A DNA stretch of 64,000 bases, taken from assembly GCA_963840975.1 (NCBI GenBank), contig CAWJBC010000017.1, forward strand, positions 1 through 64,000. Direction: 5' to 3'. This document shows, in pieces, positions 46,420 to 55,112 of the stretch. This DNA comes from JAADJA01 sp963840975 (GTDB lineage: Bacteria > Bacteroidota > Bacteroidia > Bacteroidales > JAADJA01). Every line of letters begins with the position of its first letter. The stretch's first letter is position 1. The notes under the pieces were generated by a model. The model was given only the letters and a program-made list of their open reading frames with translations, searched no databases and was not told the DNA's origin. The translations under genes were made by a program, and so were the position numbers.

Positions 46420-46512
46420 CTGTTTCAATTATTTATATTGTGATTAAGAGTCTGTTTTGAAATTCAGTGAAAAATTTAACTTTTACATTTTTAAACAGGC
46501 TCTAAAACTAAA

Positions 46513-47094
46513 TCAGGGCTTGGACGTTTCCTTAACCCTTATATCACCCAGCAATACATCCCAGAAACCGATCAGGCGACCTGCAATTTGGGTTTCCTTC
46601 CTTTTTACATAAACAGTGATGTCTTTTTTGGTAACATCCTGGTAAATGAGCTGACCCTCTTTGTCGTATCCGGAAAATTTCTGAAAAATGGTAATCACAC
46701 CTACATAAGTTCCATCAGGCTGACGCTCCAGGTCACTTACATACTCTATTTTATACCACTCCACATCAACTTTACTGTAATTCAGTCGCATCAACCTTTC
46801 GAGATAGGTTTTAACCGGATAATAGTTTACATCATCAACATTGGTGAGCGATGATACGCCAACTTCACTGCCTTCCATAAAAAGTTCGACAGCACGGTCA
46901 ATTACCCGTGTGGCTTCAGAATATTCAGTTCCTTTATCGCCTATCAGGCTGATATATTTGCTCAGGTCACGCACCTTTTCCAGTGCCAGAGAATCAATGG
47001 CTTGTTTACGTTGCGGACTTAGATTATCCTGCGCTGTAAGTCTCAGAGTGAATGAGACCAATATGATTGCAATTAAAAATATTTTCGATTTCAT
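46513..47094 (-). CDS. Secreted protein related to the LRR protein N-terminus
   Basis: 193 aa with a signal peptide ending about LTAQ (21). The segment VDDVNYYPVKTYLERLMRL (87-105) and the following strands (YSKVDVEWYKIEYVSDL, KKDITVYVKRKE) align with residues 90-170 of the LRR protein (VPLYKDVQAYLKDIGFF, KRVKFEFVIAD). This suggests a shared NTF2-like fold. It starts 4 nt after the stop of the lipoprotein at 47099, so the two are surely cotranscribed. Function unknown. Confidence 0.65.
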   Translation of the reverse strand: MKSKIFLIAIILVSFTLRLTAQDNLSPQRKQAIDSLALEKVRDLSKYISLIGDKGTEYSEATRVIDRAVELFMEGSEVGVSSLTNVDDVNYYPVKTYLERLMRLNYSKVDVEWYKIEYVSDLERQPDGTYVGVITIFQKFSGYDKEGQLIYQDVTKKDITVYVKRKETQIAGRLIGFWDVLLGDIRVKETSKP

Positions 47095-47098
47095 GTGT

Positions 47099-47746
47099 TT
47101 ATTTTTTAATTAATTCAAGTTCCGTGATCTGTCCGTAAGAGTCAAGTTTTACATTGAAAACATCATTGGTATATTTTTTCTGATCTTTTACAAAGTTCAG
47201 GTATTTTTCAATGGTGGTAGGCTTATCGTAATCGGTAATGCCGTCAGCCTGGCTGATGATAATCAAAACCGGTACATCTTTGCTGGCATATAATTTCATT
47301 GCTTCGGCAATTTTTGCATTGGCAATGGCTACATCTTTTGCATTGGCAATCTGGTTAAAGTAATCGTTGATGTAACCATAACCCGCCGGCTCTTTCTTTT
47401 TTTCGAGGTTTTTCTCATCTTCTAACTGCTTGATCCGCGCTTTTTCTTTAGCTATTTTATCTTCCACTTTTTTAATAAGTGCATTCACACCCGGATCGTT
47501 GAGGTTTTGGGATTTAATGTCATTCAACCGGCGTTCCATCTCAGCCAGTGGCATGGTCCCGTTGTCGTCGAGGATGGACTGAAGTTCGGCTTTCGCTTTT
47601 TCTACTTTTTCGGCATACTCTTTTGCAGCCGCTTCCTGCGCCAGTTTTTTCTTGCTCTTACAAGCGCTGGTGCTGAAAACAAGCCCTCCTATCATCAAAA
47701 AGAGGAAAAGTTTCAGTGATAAATTCATTGCATTACTACTTTTCAT
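47099..47746 (-). CDS. Coiled-coil lipoprotein of unknown function
   Basis: 215 aa. It has a lipoprotein signal with a cysteine in VFSTSACKSKKK (Cys29); a second in-frame ATG six codons in would also fit. The mature part begins with a long charged coiled coil (about 35-115, KEYAEKVEKAKAELQSIL and KARIKQLEDEKNLEKKKE) and ends with a small alpha/beta domain (DVPVLIIISQADGITDYDKP). It is first in the four-gene secreted-protein cluster that ends with the LRR gene. Confidence 0.7.
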   Translation of the reverse strand: MKSSNAMNLSLKLFLFLMIGGLVFSTSACKSKKKLAQEAAAKEYAEKVEKAKAELQSILDDNGTMPLAEMERRLNDIKSQNLNDPGVNALIKKVEDKIAKEKARIKQLEDEKNLEKKKEPAGYGYINDYFNQIANAKDVAIANAKIAEAMKLYASKDVPVLIIISQADGITDYDKPTTIEKYLNFVKDQKKYTNDVFNVKLDSYGQITELELIKK

Positions 47747-47844
47747 AATTATTTATTTTTTTAGTTCATATTTAACTGCTTAATGGTTGATCCAAATGTG
47801 TCAACTCTAAAAAAGTCAGGATGTTTAATAATTGCGAAATTACA

Positions 47845-47852
47845 TAAATTTG
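47845..47852 (+). promoter_or_regulatory. -7 box of the radical SAM gene
   Basis: TAAATTTG, ending directly before an alternative ATG (47853). The expected start point near 47858 favours translation from ATG 47868. Confidence 0.45.
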
Positions 47853-47867
47853 ATGCCAGAAATTCCG

Positions 47868-48875
47868 ATGAAAAAAAAACATTTCAACATACCTGTTTTC
47901 ATACCTGAACTGGCTTGCCCTTTTCAATGTATCTATTGTAACCAAAGGAAAATTTCAGGTTGTTTAAAAGCCCCTACCTCCGAGGAAATTAACAAAATAA
48001 TCAGCATATATTTATCAACGATTCCAAAGGAAGGCACTGAAACCGAACTGGCATATTTTGGTGGAAATTTTACCGGTCTGAATCCTGATGAGCAGGAAAA
48101 CTTTCTGAAAATTGTACAACCGTTTATTGCACAAGGAAGAATTTCCGGAATCAGGATTTCGACCAGACCGGATTACATCACCACGGATTTGCTGCAACTC
48201 TTAAAAAAATACCATGTAACAACCATTGAGCTCGGCGCACAGTCAATGGACAACGAAGTGCTGAAGCAATCAGGTCGCGGACATACCGCCGAAGATACTA
48301 TAAAAGCAGCAGGTATAATTAAAGAAGCCGGCTTTTCTCTCGGACTTCAAATGATGATCGGTCTTCCGGGTGATACTTTGCAAAAAGCAATCCACACAGC
48401 CAGCAAGATAGTTGAACTCAAAGCCGATAGCACCCGTATTTACCCTGCCTTAGTTATCAAAGGAACAGCACTGGAAGAACTTTACAGAAAAGGCAAATAT
48501 CATCCGCTTTCATTGGTTGAAGCTGTGACCTGGTCGAAAGAACTATTAAAAATTTTCGAAAATGCCAATGTCAAGGTGATACGCATCGGATTGCATCCTT
48601 CCGAAGGGCTTATCACCGGTGAAGAACTGGTTGCCGGTCCGTTCCATCCTTCATTCCGCGAGCTTGTGCTGACTGAGATTTGGCATGATTTGCTGAAACC
48701 TCTGCTCAATAAAGAAGGTCAATGTATTATAATTAATGTACCTACCGACCAGATGAATTACGCTATTGGTCACAATGGTATGAATAAAAAAATGATCCTG
48801 CTCAATTACAAACAAACCGCTTTTGTTTCTGACCCCAGTCTGCTGAATAGGATTTATACATTCAGGATTTTATAA
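47868..48875 (+). CDS. Radical SAM protein, Elp3-like
   Basis: 335 aa from ATG 47868. The iron-sulfur/SAM motif CPFQCIYCNQ (C-x3-C-x2-C) is near residue 17, followed by FGGNFTGL and the TIM-barrel segments RISTRPDYI, IELGAQSMDNEVL and GLQMMIGLPGD. This is the Elp3/oxygen-independent coproporphyrinogen oxidase-type barrel; Elp3 proper also has a GNAT domain, which is absent here. Members of this bacterial group are thought to modify RNA or other substrates, but the target is unknown. It is divergent from the lipoprotein gene at 47099. Confidence 0.85.
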   Translation: MKKKHFNIPVFIPELACPFQCIYCNQRKISGCLKAPTSEEINKIISIYLSTIPKEGTETELAYFGGNFTGLNPDEQENFLKIVQPFIAQGRISGIRISTRPDYITTDLLQLLKKYHVTTIELGAQSMDNEVLKQSGRGHTAEDTIKAAGIIKEAGFSLGLQMMIGLPGDTLQKAIHTASKIVELKADSTRIYPALVIKGTALEELYRKGKYHPLSLVEAVTWSKELLKIFENANVKVIRIGLHPSEGLITGEELVAGPFHPSFRELVLTEIWHDLLKPLLNKEGQCIIINVPTDQMNYAIGHNGMNKKMILLNYKQTAFVSDPSLLNRIYTFRIL

Positions 48876-48909
48876 AAAAAATCTTTTTCTGAATTAATTT
48901 ACCGAAAAA

Positions 48910-50061
48910 TTATTTTTTCACAATCATTTTAATTGTTCCAGAAACTGTACCATTTACCAGCAAGGTGCAAAAGTAAATTCCTTCTGGAATATTATCAGCA
49001 TTGAAAATAGCTGTGTATTCCCCTGCCGGTTTTTTTTCGTCAATAATGGTTTGCACTTCTGACCCCAGAAGATTAACAATCTTTAATATTGCGGTTCCTG
49101 ACTCCGGAAGCAAATAGGTTATTTCGGTGGACACATAGAAAGGATTGGGATAATTTTGATGCAATTTATAAGAATTACCCACAGTCGTCGTTTTTTCATC
49201 TATTCCGGTAATGGTGGCCGATAAATAAGTAATGATATTTTCCATAAACATTTCCTTTTCTTCAGCCTCCCTGGCCCAATCCTGATCCGAATTGGAAATC
49301 ACTATACCCTGATCAATACTGGGAGGAGTGAAAATAAATCCATAATACTGTCCGGCATATTCCATATTACTTTCTATGGTTGCATCTCCGCTTCCGACAT
49401 TGCCATACCAAAAGTAGCTTAAGTTAGGAATAGTATTTGGATCAATAGACAAGTCGCCTGTAATATTCATGGGTATCAGATCGCCACTTGTGGTTTCTTC
49501 CCAACTAAAAGTTCCTCCAAGATTATTCACAATTGCCTGGAAGGTTATATTGGTTTCATAAGAAGAAAGGTATTCACTTTGTAAATAAACGGGCCCGCCC
49601 TGCTCGATGAATTGTTGGATGATAACTCTTCTGTTCATTGGTATTCCAATAACTCCGGACGATATGATCAATATATCTGTGGTTGAAAAAAAATCGGTGT
49701 TATCCAATGTTGTCTGCGGCAAAATGGTGGCTGTGTGACCCATATTAGTAGCAACAGTTTGCCAGTTCAAATCCATGTTATGAGCTGAATTCTCTGACTG
49801 GCTTTCGATAATTGTAATTAAAAGCGAATTGACATTTGCCACTGATTTGTGCAGGATAACTGATTCTGAAATTTTTGGTACAATACTTTTGTCGTTAACT
49901 GAAATCAACTGAGGAGGCGTATCGTCCGAAAGAACCATACTATTATTATTTACATTTGATAATTGTGTGTTGATCTGCGCCATCAGTGGGCTTGCCTGAA
50001 ACCAAAAGGCGAAAGAAAGACATAAGATGACCAGGCTTTTTGTGGTAAAAATTGTTTTCAT
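48910..50061 (-). CDS. Secreted T9SS cargo with a glutamine-amidotransferase-like domain
   Basis: 383 aa. The signal peptide ends near SPLMAQ (29). Residues 85-285 resemble a class I glutamine-amidotransferase/ThuA-like flavodoxin fold (STTDILIISSGVIGIPMNR, QFIEQGGPVYLQSEYLSS, GIVISNSDQDW). No catalytic Cys-His pair was recognised, so it is likely structural or binding. The C-terminus is a T9SS type A domain (LHQNYPNPFYVSTEITYLL to IPEGIYFCTLLVNGTVSGTI). Expressed alone from a promoter with a long leader. Confidence 0.78.
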   Translation of the reverse strand: MKTIFTTKSLVILCLSFAFWFQASPLMAQINTQLSNVNNNSMVLSDDTPPQLISVNDKSIVPKISESVILHKSVANVNSLLITIIESQSENSAHNMDLNWQTVATNMGHTATILPQTTLDNTDFFSTTDILIISSGVIGIPMNRRVIIQQFIEQGGPVYLQSEYLSSYETNITFQAIVNNLGGTFSWEETTSGDLIPMNITGDLSIDPNTIPNLSYFWYGNVGSGDATIESNMEYAGQYYGFIFTPPSIDQGIVISNSDQDWAREAEEKEMFMENIITYLSATITGIDEKTTTVGNSYKLHQNYPNPFYVSTEITYLLPESGTAILKIVNLLGSEVQTIIDEKKPAGEYTAIFNADNIPEGIYFCTLLVNGTVSGTIKMIVKK

Positions 50062-50142
50062 AACATTTCGATTTTAAATGATTAATTAATATATTTAATT
50101 TGAAAAGTCAATGCTTGTTTCGTATAATCTGTTACCGTTATA

Positions 50143-50150
50143 CAAAGATA
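50143..50150 (-). promoter_or_regulatory. -7 box of the gene at 48910
   Basis: TATCTTTG on the minus strand, 81 nt before the ATG at 50061, giving a long AT-rich leader if correct. Confidence 0.35.
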
Positions 50151-50270
50151 AACAAATCGAATTTAAATGGATTTAATTATAAGGAAATAAAATTCGGTTG
50201 AAATTTTAATCTTTAAATCACATTCAGTAAAATTCAGTTAATTTGTTAAAAGGTAAAAAAAATATTAACA

Positions 50271-50960
50271 ATGACTATTTTATTAGATGAAAGAGCACCT
50301 TCCATCGCAAAAAAATCACTTGCAGGCTATGGTGAGATTATCCTTTTCACTACTATAGGGATTACTTACCCTGCCATTTCCTGCCACCCGGATATTTTTT
50401 TCTGTAAAATGAATGATAAGTTGATCGTGGCTCCCAATGTTCCGGATAAGTATAAAAATATGCTCGCAAAAAAAAGCATTTCATTTGTTGAAGGTGAATC
50501 GCCTGTTGGTGAAAAGTATCCCGCAACCGCCAAATACAATGCTGTCTGCACCGAAAATTACCTGATCCACAATTTTCGATATACTGATTCCGTGATTTCC
50601 GATCATGCCGAAGATATTGATCTCATTCATTCCGGTCAGGGATATACGCGGTGCAACCTGCTGGCTTTAAAAAACGATCATTTTATCACCTCTGATGCAG
50701 GTATTTCGAGGGTTCTGAATGGATATAATTTAAAAAATCTTTTTGTCGAACCCAATGATATTCTTTTACCCGGAATGAAACATGGATTCTTTGGCGGCGC
50801 TTGCGGGGTTCATGAAAATAAAGTTTTTATTTTGGGGAGCCTCAGCAAATTCAAGGAGGGTGAAAAAGTCAGAGAATATCTTCACGCTCTCGAATATGAG
50901 ATAGTTGAACTCAATGACGGTCCTTTGTTTGATGGAGGAAGTACTCAAATTGGATTATGA
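50271..50960 (+). CDS. DUF6873-like protein with an altered C-terminus
   Basis: 229 aa, cytoplasmic. Sequence features include VCTENYLIHNFRYTDSVI, YTRCNLLALKNDHFITSDAG and GFFGGACGVHENKVFILGSL, which fit the DUF6873/GME family related to arginine-deiminase-fold proteins; the function is uncertain. The family usually ends in a short hydrophobic stretch after DGGS. Here the last five residues (TQIGL) come from the methyltransferase fragment that follows, in a different frame, so the end of the gene has been replaced by a junction at about 50938-50942. Confidence 0.75.
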   Translation: MTILLDERAPSIAKKSLAGYGEIILFTTIGITYPAISCHPDIFFCKMNDKLIVAPNVPDKYKNMLAKKSISFVEGESPVGEKYPATAKYNAVCTENYLIHNFRYTDSVISDHAEDIDLIHSGQGYTRCNLLALKNDHFITSDAGISRVLNGYNLKNLFVEPNDILLPGMKHGFFGGACGVHENKVFILGSLSKFKEGEKVREYLHALEYEIVELNDGPLFDGGSTQIGL

Positions 50961-51459
50961 ATTCATTCTCATTTTCAAAAAACTTGGTGATGCTCCAAAG
51001 CCATCCAAGGAACAAAAAGAACTTTCCAAAATGACAGCAGAGGAATGGAACACATTTTTCGCTGGACACTGGAATTTTTCAGGGGCACGACAAAACAATC
51101 ATATTGCAATGTTCCCAGAAGAATTACCAAGACGTTTAATAAAAATGTTCTCATTCGTTGGTGACACTGTTCTTGATCCCTTTGTAGGTAGCGGAACAAC
51201 AACCCTTTCTGCTAAAAACCTTGACAGAAATTCTATCGGATATGAAATTAATCCTGATTTTATTTTGGTTATAAAGCAAAAATTAGGAGCAAATCAACAA
51301 GACATACATGGAACAACTTTTGAATTTAGTAAACAACAAACTAAGTCGGGTTTTGAAAAGGAAATTCAAAAACTTCCATACATTTTCAAAGACCCACATA
51401 TGTTTGATAAGAAAGTCGACCTCAAAAAACTGCAGTTTGGTTCGATTTTGTTTCTGTAA
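50932..51459 (+). pseudogene. C-terminal fragment of an N4/N6 DNA methyltransferase
   Basis: About 175 aa of a DNA methylase. Present are LDYEFILIFKK, TAEEWNTFFAGHWNFSG, MFPEELPRRLIKMFSFVGD and the SAM-binding motif LDPFVGSGTTTLSAKNL. The catalytic DPPY/SPPY half and target-recognition region, which precede this in the family, are missing: the sequence joins the DUF6873 gene at about 50940. The fragment cannot methylate DNA. It most likely remains from a horizontally acquired restriction-modification gene. The remaining frame is intact to a natural C-terminus, 73 nt before aspS. Confidence 0.8.
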
Positions 51460-51532
51460 TGTAATTCTAACCTCTTGGAATCTTATTTGCCAATTTCTTT
51501 AACTTCGCACCCTTAAAATTAATATCTCATTT

Positions 51533-53278
51533 ATGTTACGAACAAATACCTGCGGCGAGTTGACATTAAATCAAAAAGGAACCGATGTGACCCTTGCCGG
51601 ATGGATTCAAAAATCGCGCGACCTGGGCGGTATGACCTTCATTGATCTTCGCGATCGCTATGGAATTACCCAGTTGGTTTTCAATATGGAAACCAATGCG
51701 GAACTTTGCGGTAAGGCAAGGAAACTGGGAAGAGAATTTGTAATTCAGGTTTCAGGAAAGGTTGCTGAGCGCAGCAATAAAAACTCAAAGATGCCTACAG
51801 GAGAAATTGAGATCATTGTAGAAAAACTTGAAGTACTTAATTCTTCTGCCACACCTCCTTTCACCATTGAAGATAATTCTGATGGAGGCGATGAACTCAG
51901 AATGAAATACCGTTACCTCGACCTGAGGAGAAATCCTTTGAAACAAAATCTTGCGCTGCGTCACAGGATGGCGATGGAAACCCGGAATTATCTCGATTCT
52001 CTTGGATTTTTCGAAATTGAAACGCCCTTCCTGATCAAATCAACCCCTGAAGGAGCAAGGGACTTTGTTGTTCCGTCAAGGATGAACGAAGGGCAGTTTT
52101 ATGCTTTGCCGCAATCACCCCAAACTTTTAAGCAAATCCTGATGGTTGCCGGTTACGACCGTTACTTCCAGATCGTACGGTGTTTCCGGGATGAAGACCT
52201 TCGTGCTGATCGTCAACCTGAGTTTACACAAATTGACTGCGAAATGTCGTTCATCACCCAGGAAGATATTCTGAACACATTTGAAGGTCTGGCAAGGCAT
52301 CTTTTCAGCAAAGTAAAGGGAATTGAACTGGACGAATTCCCACGAATGACCTTTGATGATGCCATGAAAAATTATGGCAGCGACAAACCCGACCTGAGAT
52401 TCGGCATGAAGTTCACAGAGTTGAATGATTTGGCTAAGGGCAAGGGATTCGGAGTTTTTGATGAAGCAGAATTGGTAGTGGGTATTTGCGCAGAAGGATG
52501 TGCAGAATATTCGCGCAAACAATTGGACGAATTAACCGAATTCGTGAAAAAACCTCAGATTGGAGCCAAAGGTCTTGTTTATATTAAATACAACACTGAC
52601 GGAACAATTAAATCAACAGTTGATAAGTTTTTTGATGAGAAAGCCTTAATGGGCTGGATGGAACAATTTAGTGCAAAACCGGGCGATCTCATCCTTATCC
52701 TTGCCGGCGAAAAGAACAAAACCCGCAAAGCCCTGAACGAATTGAGGCTCGAAATGGGTAATCGCCTTGGATTGAGAAATCCCAACGTCTTCAAACCACT
52801 ATGGGTCATTGATTTTCCATTGTTTGAATGGAACGAAGAAACACAACGCTATTATGCCATGCATCATCCGTTTACTTCACCAAAACCTGAAGACATTGGT
52901 ATGATGAAATCCGATCCGGGCGCCATCCGTGCAAATGCTTACGACATGGTGATCAACGGAGTTGAAATTGGTGGTGGATCAATTAGGATTCACAACAAAG
53001 ATTTGCAAAAACAAATGTTTTCGTTGCTTGGATTTACCGACCAGGAAGCACAAAACCAGTTCGGCTTTTTGATGAATGCTTTTGAATACGGCGCTCCACC
53101 GCATGGCGGAATTGCTCTTGGTTTCGACAGACTGGTAGCTATGTTTGGCGGTTCCGACAGTATCCGCGATTTTATCGCCTTTCCAAAAAATAATTCTGGC
53201 AGGGATATGATGATTGATTCTCCGTCTGAAATTTCGCAGGAACAGTTGAATGAACTGAAACTAAAAATCGTAAAATAA
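51533..53278 (+). CDS. aspS: Aspartyl-tRNA synthetase
   Basis: A 581-aa class IIb synthetase of bacterial type. It has an N-terminal OB-fold (VTLAGWIQKSRDLGGMTFID), the catalytic core with motif 2 (IVRCFRDEDLRADRQPEFTQ), a GAD insertion domain (about 285-420), and motif 3 (GGIALGFDRLVAMFGGSDSI). With asnS also present, it is probably discriminating for tRNA-Asp. It is preceded by the methyltransferase fragment and converges on the universal stress protein gene. Confidence 0.97.
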   Translation: MLRTNTCGELTLNQKGTDVTLAGWIQKSRDLGGMTFIDLRDRYGITQLVFNMETNAELCGKARKLGREFVIQVSGKVAERSNKNSKMPTGEIEIIVEKLEVLNSSATPPFTIEDNSDGGDELRMKYRYLDLRRNPLKQNLALRHRMAMETRNYLDSLGFFEIETPFLIKSTPEGARDFVVPSRMNEGQFYALPQSPQTFKQILMVAGYDRYFQIVRCFRDEDLRADRQPEFTQIDCEMSFITQEDILNTFEGLARHLFSKVKGIELDEFPRMTFDDAMKNYGSDKPDLRFGMKFTELNDLAKGKGFGVFDEAELVVGICAEGCAEYSRKQLDELTEFVKKPQIGAKGLVYIKYNTDGTIKSTVDKFFDEKALMGWMEQFSAKPGDLILILAGEKNKTRKALNELRLEMGNRLGLRNPNVFKPLWVIDFPLFEWNEETQRYYAMHHPFTSPKPEDIGMMKSDPGAIRANAYDMVINGVEIGGGSIRIHNKDLQKQMFSLLGFTDQEAQNQFGFLMNAFEYGAPPHGGIALGFDRLVAMFGGSDSIRDFIAFPKNNSGRDMMIDSPSEISQEQLNELKLKIVK

Positions 53279-53292
53279 AGATTTGATAAAAA

Positions 53293-54112
53293 TCAATAAT
53301 TAACTGCACCGCTTGCACAGAGAACCGGAATATTAAACTCGTTATTGATCAGGGATTCCTTATCAGCCTGAGCGAAATAATAATATTCTTCGGTCTTAAC
53401 CGACATGATTGAAATCAGTCCGGCATCTACTTTCTTCGCATACTGTAAGGTTTGTTTTGCATACCCAACAGAAAAAACTGTTGCTTCTTCCTCAATCCGT
53501 TGGGTTGGAATTTTCTTATCGTTAAAATATTTAATCGCCTGGGCTGTGTTTTCTTTCAGTTTTTTGGATCCTTCATCACCTTTACGGCTGATTGAGTATA
53601 TATGTACTTCGGAACCAAATAATCCAGCTATCATTGCAGCGGAATCAACCAGCGCCATAAATCCATCGTGACCACCAACCGGGAATACTATCGGATTAAA
53701 ATTCCTGCATAAACAATTTTCCTGAATAACAAGAACGGGGATATTTACCTTCCGGATAATCTTTAACATATCTGCACCCAGTAACTTTTGCTTAAAACCT
53801 TGTATTCCATGTGTTCCGATTACCATCAATCCGGTGATTGGGTTTATTGGCGAAGGCAGGAATTTCGTCAAAGATATTGCCGGTAGCAACTTGATAATCA
53901 CATTTTACACCTTCCTTTAATATACTTGCCTCCAATTCTTTTAGCTTGATATGAAGATTTTCATTTTCGCTTTTTTTCTTTGCTTCATTGGTGATGACAT
54001 GAAATAGCAGGATGGAAAGTTCTGCTTTTTTCGCTATTGCAATTGCCTGCTTTACAGCTTGATCTGAGGCTGGTGTAAAATCTACCGGTACAATGATCTT
54101 TCCTGTATTCAT
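53293..54112 (-). pseudogene. Universal stress protein with two USP domains, frameshifted
   Basis: The N-terminal frame (from ATG 54112) gives GKIIVPVDFTPASDQAVKQA and half of the first domain. The second frame (to the stop at 53293) continues with GLMVIGTHGIQGFKQKLLG and contains the whole second domain. Removing one base of the CCC run (minus strand, about 53838) yields a single 272-aa protein through FANKPITGLMVIGTHG, the usual two-domain length. USP domains bind ATP or act in stress survival. The nucleotide-binding G-x2-G-x9-G(S/T) of domain 1 is incomplete. A sequencing error is as likely as decay. Confidence 0.8.
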
Positions 54113-54262
54113 ACGCTATAATTTTTGGATAAAATGATGATTACATTTAATGATTCAGCTAAAAAAATACTGATCTGCATTTTCTTTTTTGATTAAAACA
54201 AAGTTGAAAAAGATAAAACAGTCAGTGTAAAGACACCTGACTAACCAAATTGTTCAGAAAAA

Positions 54263-55030
54263 TCAATAATAATTCTTTACCTCATCGGTGGGAACAAGTT
54301 TTCCATTCCGGATTGAAAACACCATCCAGGCATTGCCTTTTTGCTTTTCTGAAAGTTGCCAGATGTTCAGCAGCTTGCCTTCGCCATAAATTTTAACCAT
54401 TGCATTTGATTTGGAAAGGGCTTTCGAGTTTTTGCTGTTCTGGTTGCTAAAGTCTTTTACGTAATAGGTGTATTCGGCTTTTTCGTCAATATCTTTAACG
54501 GTAATGGTTTCCGGGCCAAACCCATCGCGGTCATCGCGATCGAGGACAGCTTTGCCATCCGCAGAAGTTATTTTCTCGCGGTAAGAAATATGGTAATCAC
54601 CCTCTTTCACAAAATGGGCATCAAGATCATCCGGCTTCTTGTCCCAGTCCAGTACAATCCGAATGGCTCCCATCGAAATTACCGGCGAAACCGTAAACCT
54701 GTTGCGGAAAATGGTTTCTGCAATGATCTCAAATTTGTTATTTTCAGGAATAAAACCTTCTTTTTCGAATGAGAATGGATAAACACCATCAGGCTGTTTG
54801 GCAAATCTTATTTTGCCTTCAAGGTCGGTTGTAAAAGTTTGAAAATCCTGGATGTTAATGGTTGCATCGGATACAGGGTCACCGGTTTCAGCATTGAAAA
54901 ACCTCAGCGTTAACATGCCTTTTTCTTCGGCTCCGGCATCATCCATCTGGTCGCGCATTTTATCAATTTGTGCAATTGCACTAAGGGCTAAACCCATTAT
55001 TATCGTAAACAGAAAAGTGATCTTTTTCAT
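54263..55030 (-). CDS. Secreted protein with carboxypeptidase-like and YfaP-like domains
   Basis: 255 aa with a signal peptide (MKKITFLFTIIMGLALSAIA). Residues 36-115 look like a carboxypeptidase regulatory-like sandwich (NAETGDPVSDATINIQD). Residues 121-250 resemble the YfaP/DUF2135 fold: RIVLDWDKKPDDLDAHFV, then LDRDDRDGFGPETITV with several Asp residues suited to calcium binding. It is last in the caspase/transglutaminase cluster, 82 bp after the DUF4384 gene. Probable periplasmic or surface role; target unknown. Confidence 0.75.
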   Translation of the reverse strand: MKKITFLFTIIMGLALSAIAQIDKMRDQMDDAGAEEKGMLTLRFFNAETGDPVSDATINIQDFQTFTTDLEGKIRFAKQPDGVYPFSFEKEGFIPENNKFEIIAETIFRNRFTVSPVISMGAIRIVLDWDKKPDDLDAHFVKEGDYHISYREKITSADGKAVLDRDDRDGFGPETITVKDIDEKAEYTYYVKDFSNQNSKNSKALSKSNAMVKIYGEGKLLNIWQLSEKQKGNAWMVFSIRNGKLVPTDEVKNYY

Positions 55031-55112
55031 ATTGCAGGTTTTTTTAAATTTATTTTTTCACATTCTCCTTTTCAGGCAAGAATTATACCGATCCGGTTTA
55101 TCCATGATTAAA

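Noticed and set aside
50143..50270. Riboswitch or structured leader upstream of the T9SS gene at 48910 or the DUF6873 gene
   Set aside because: The long AT-rich leader shows no stable stem pattern or known motif.
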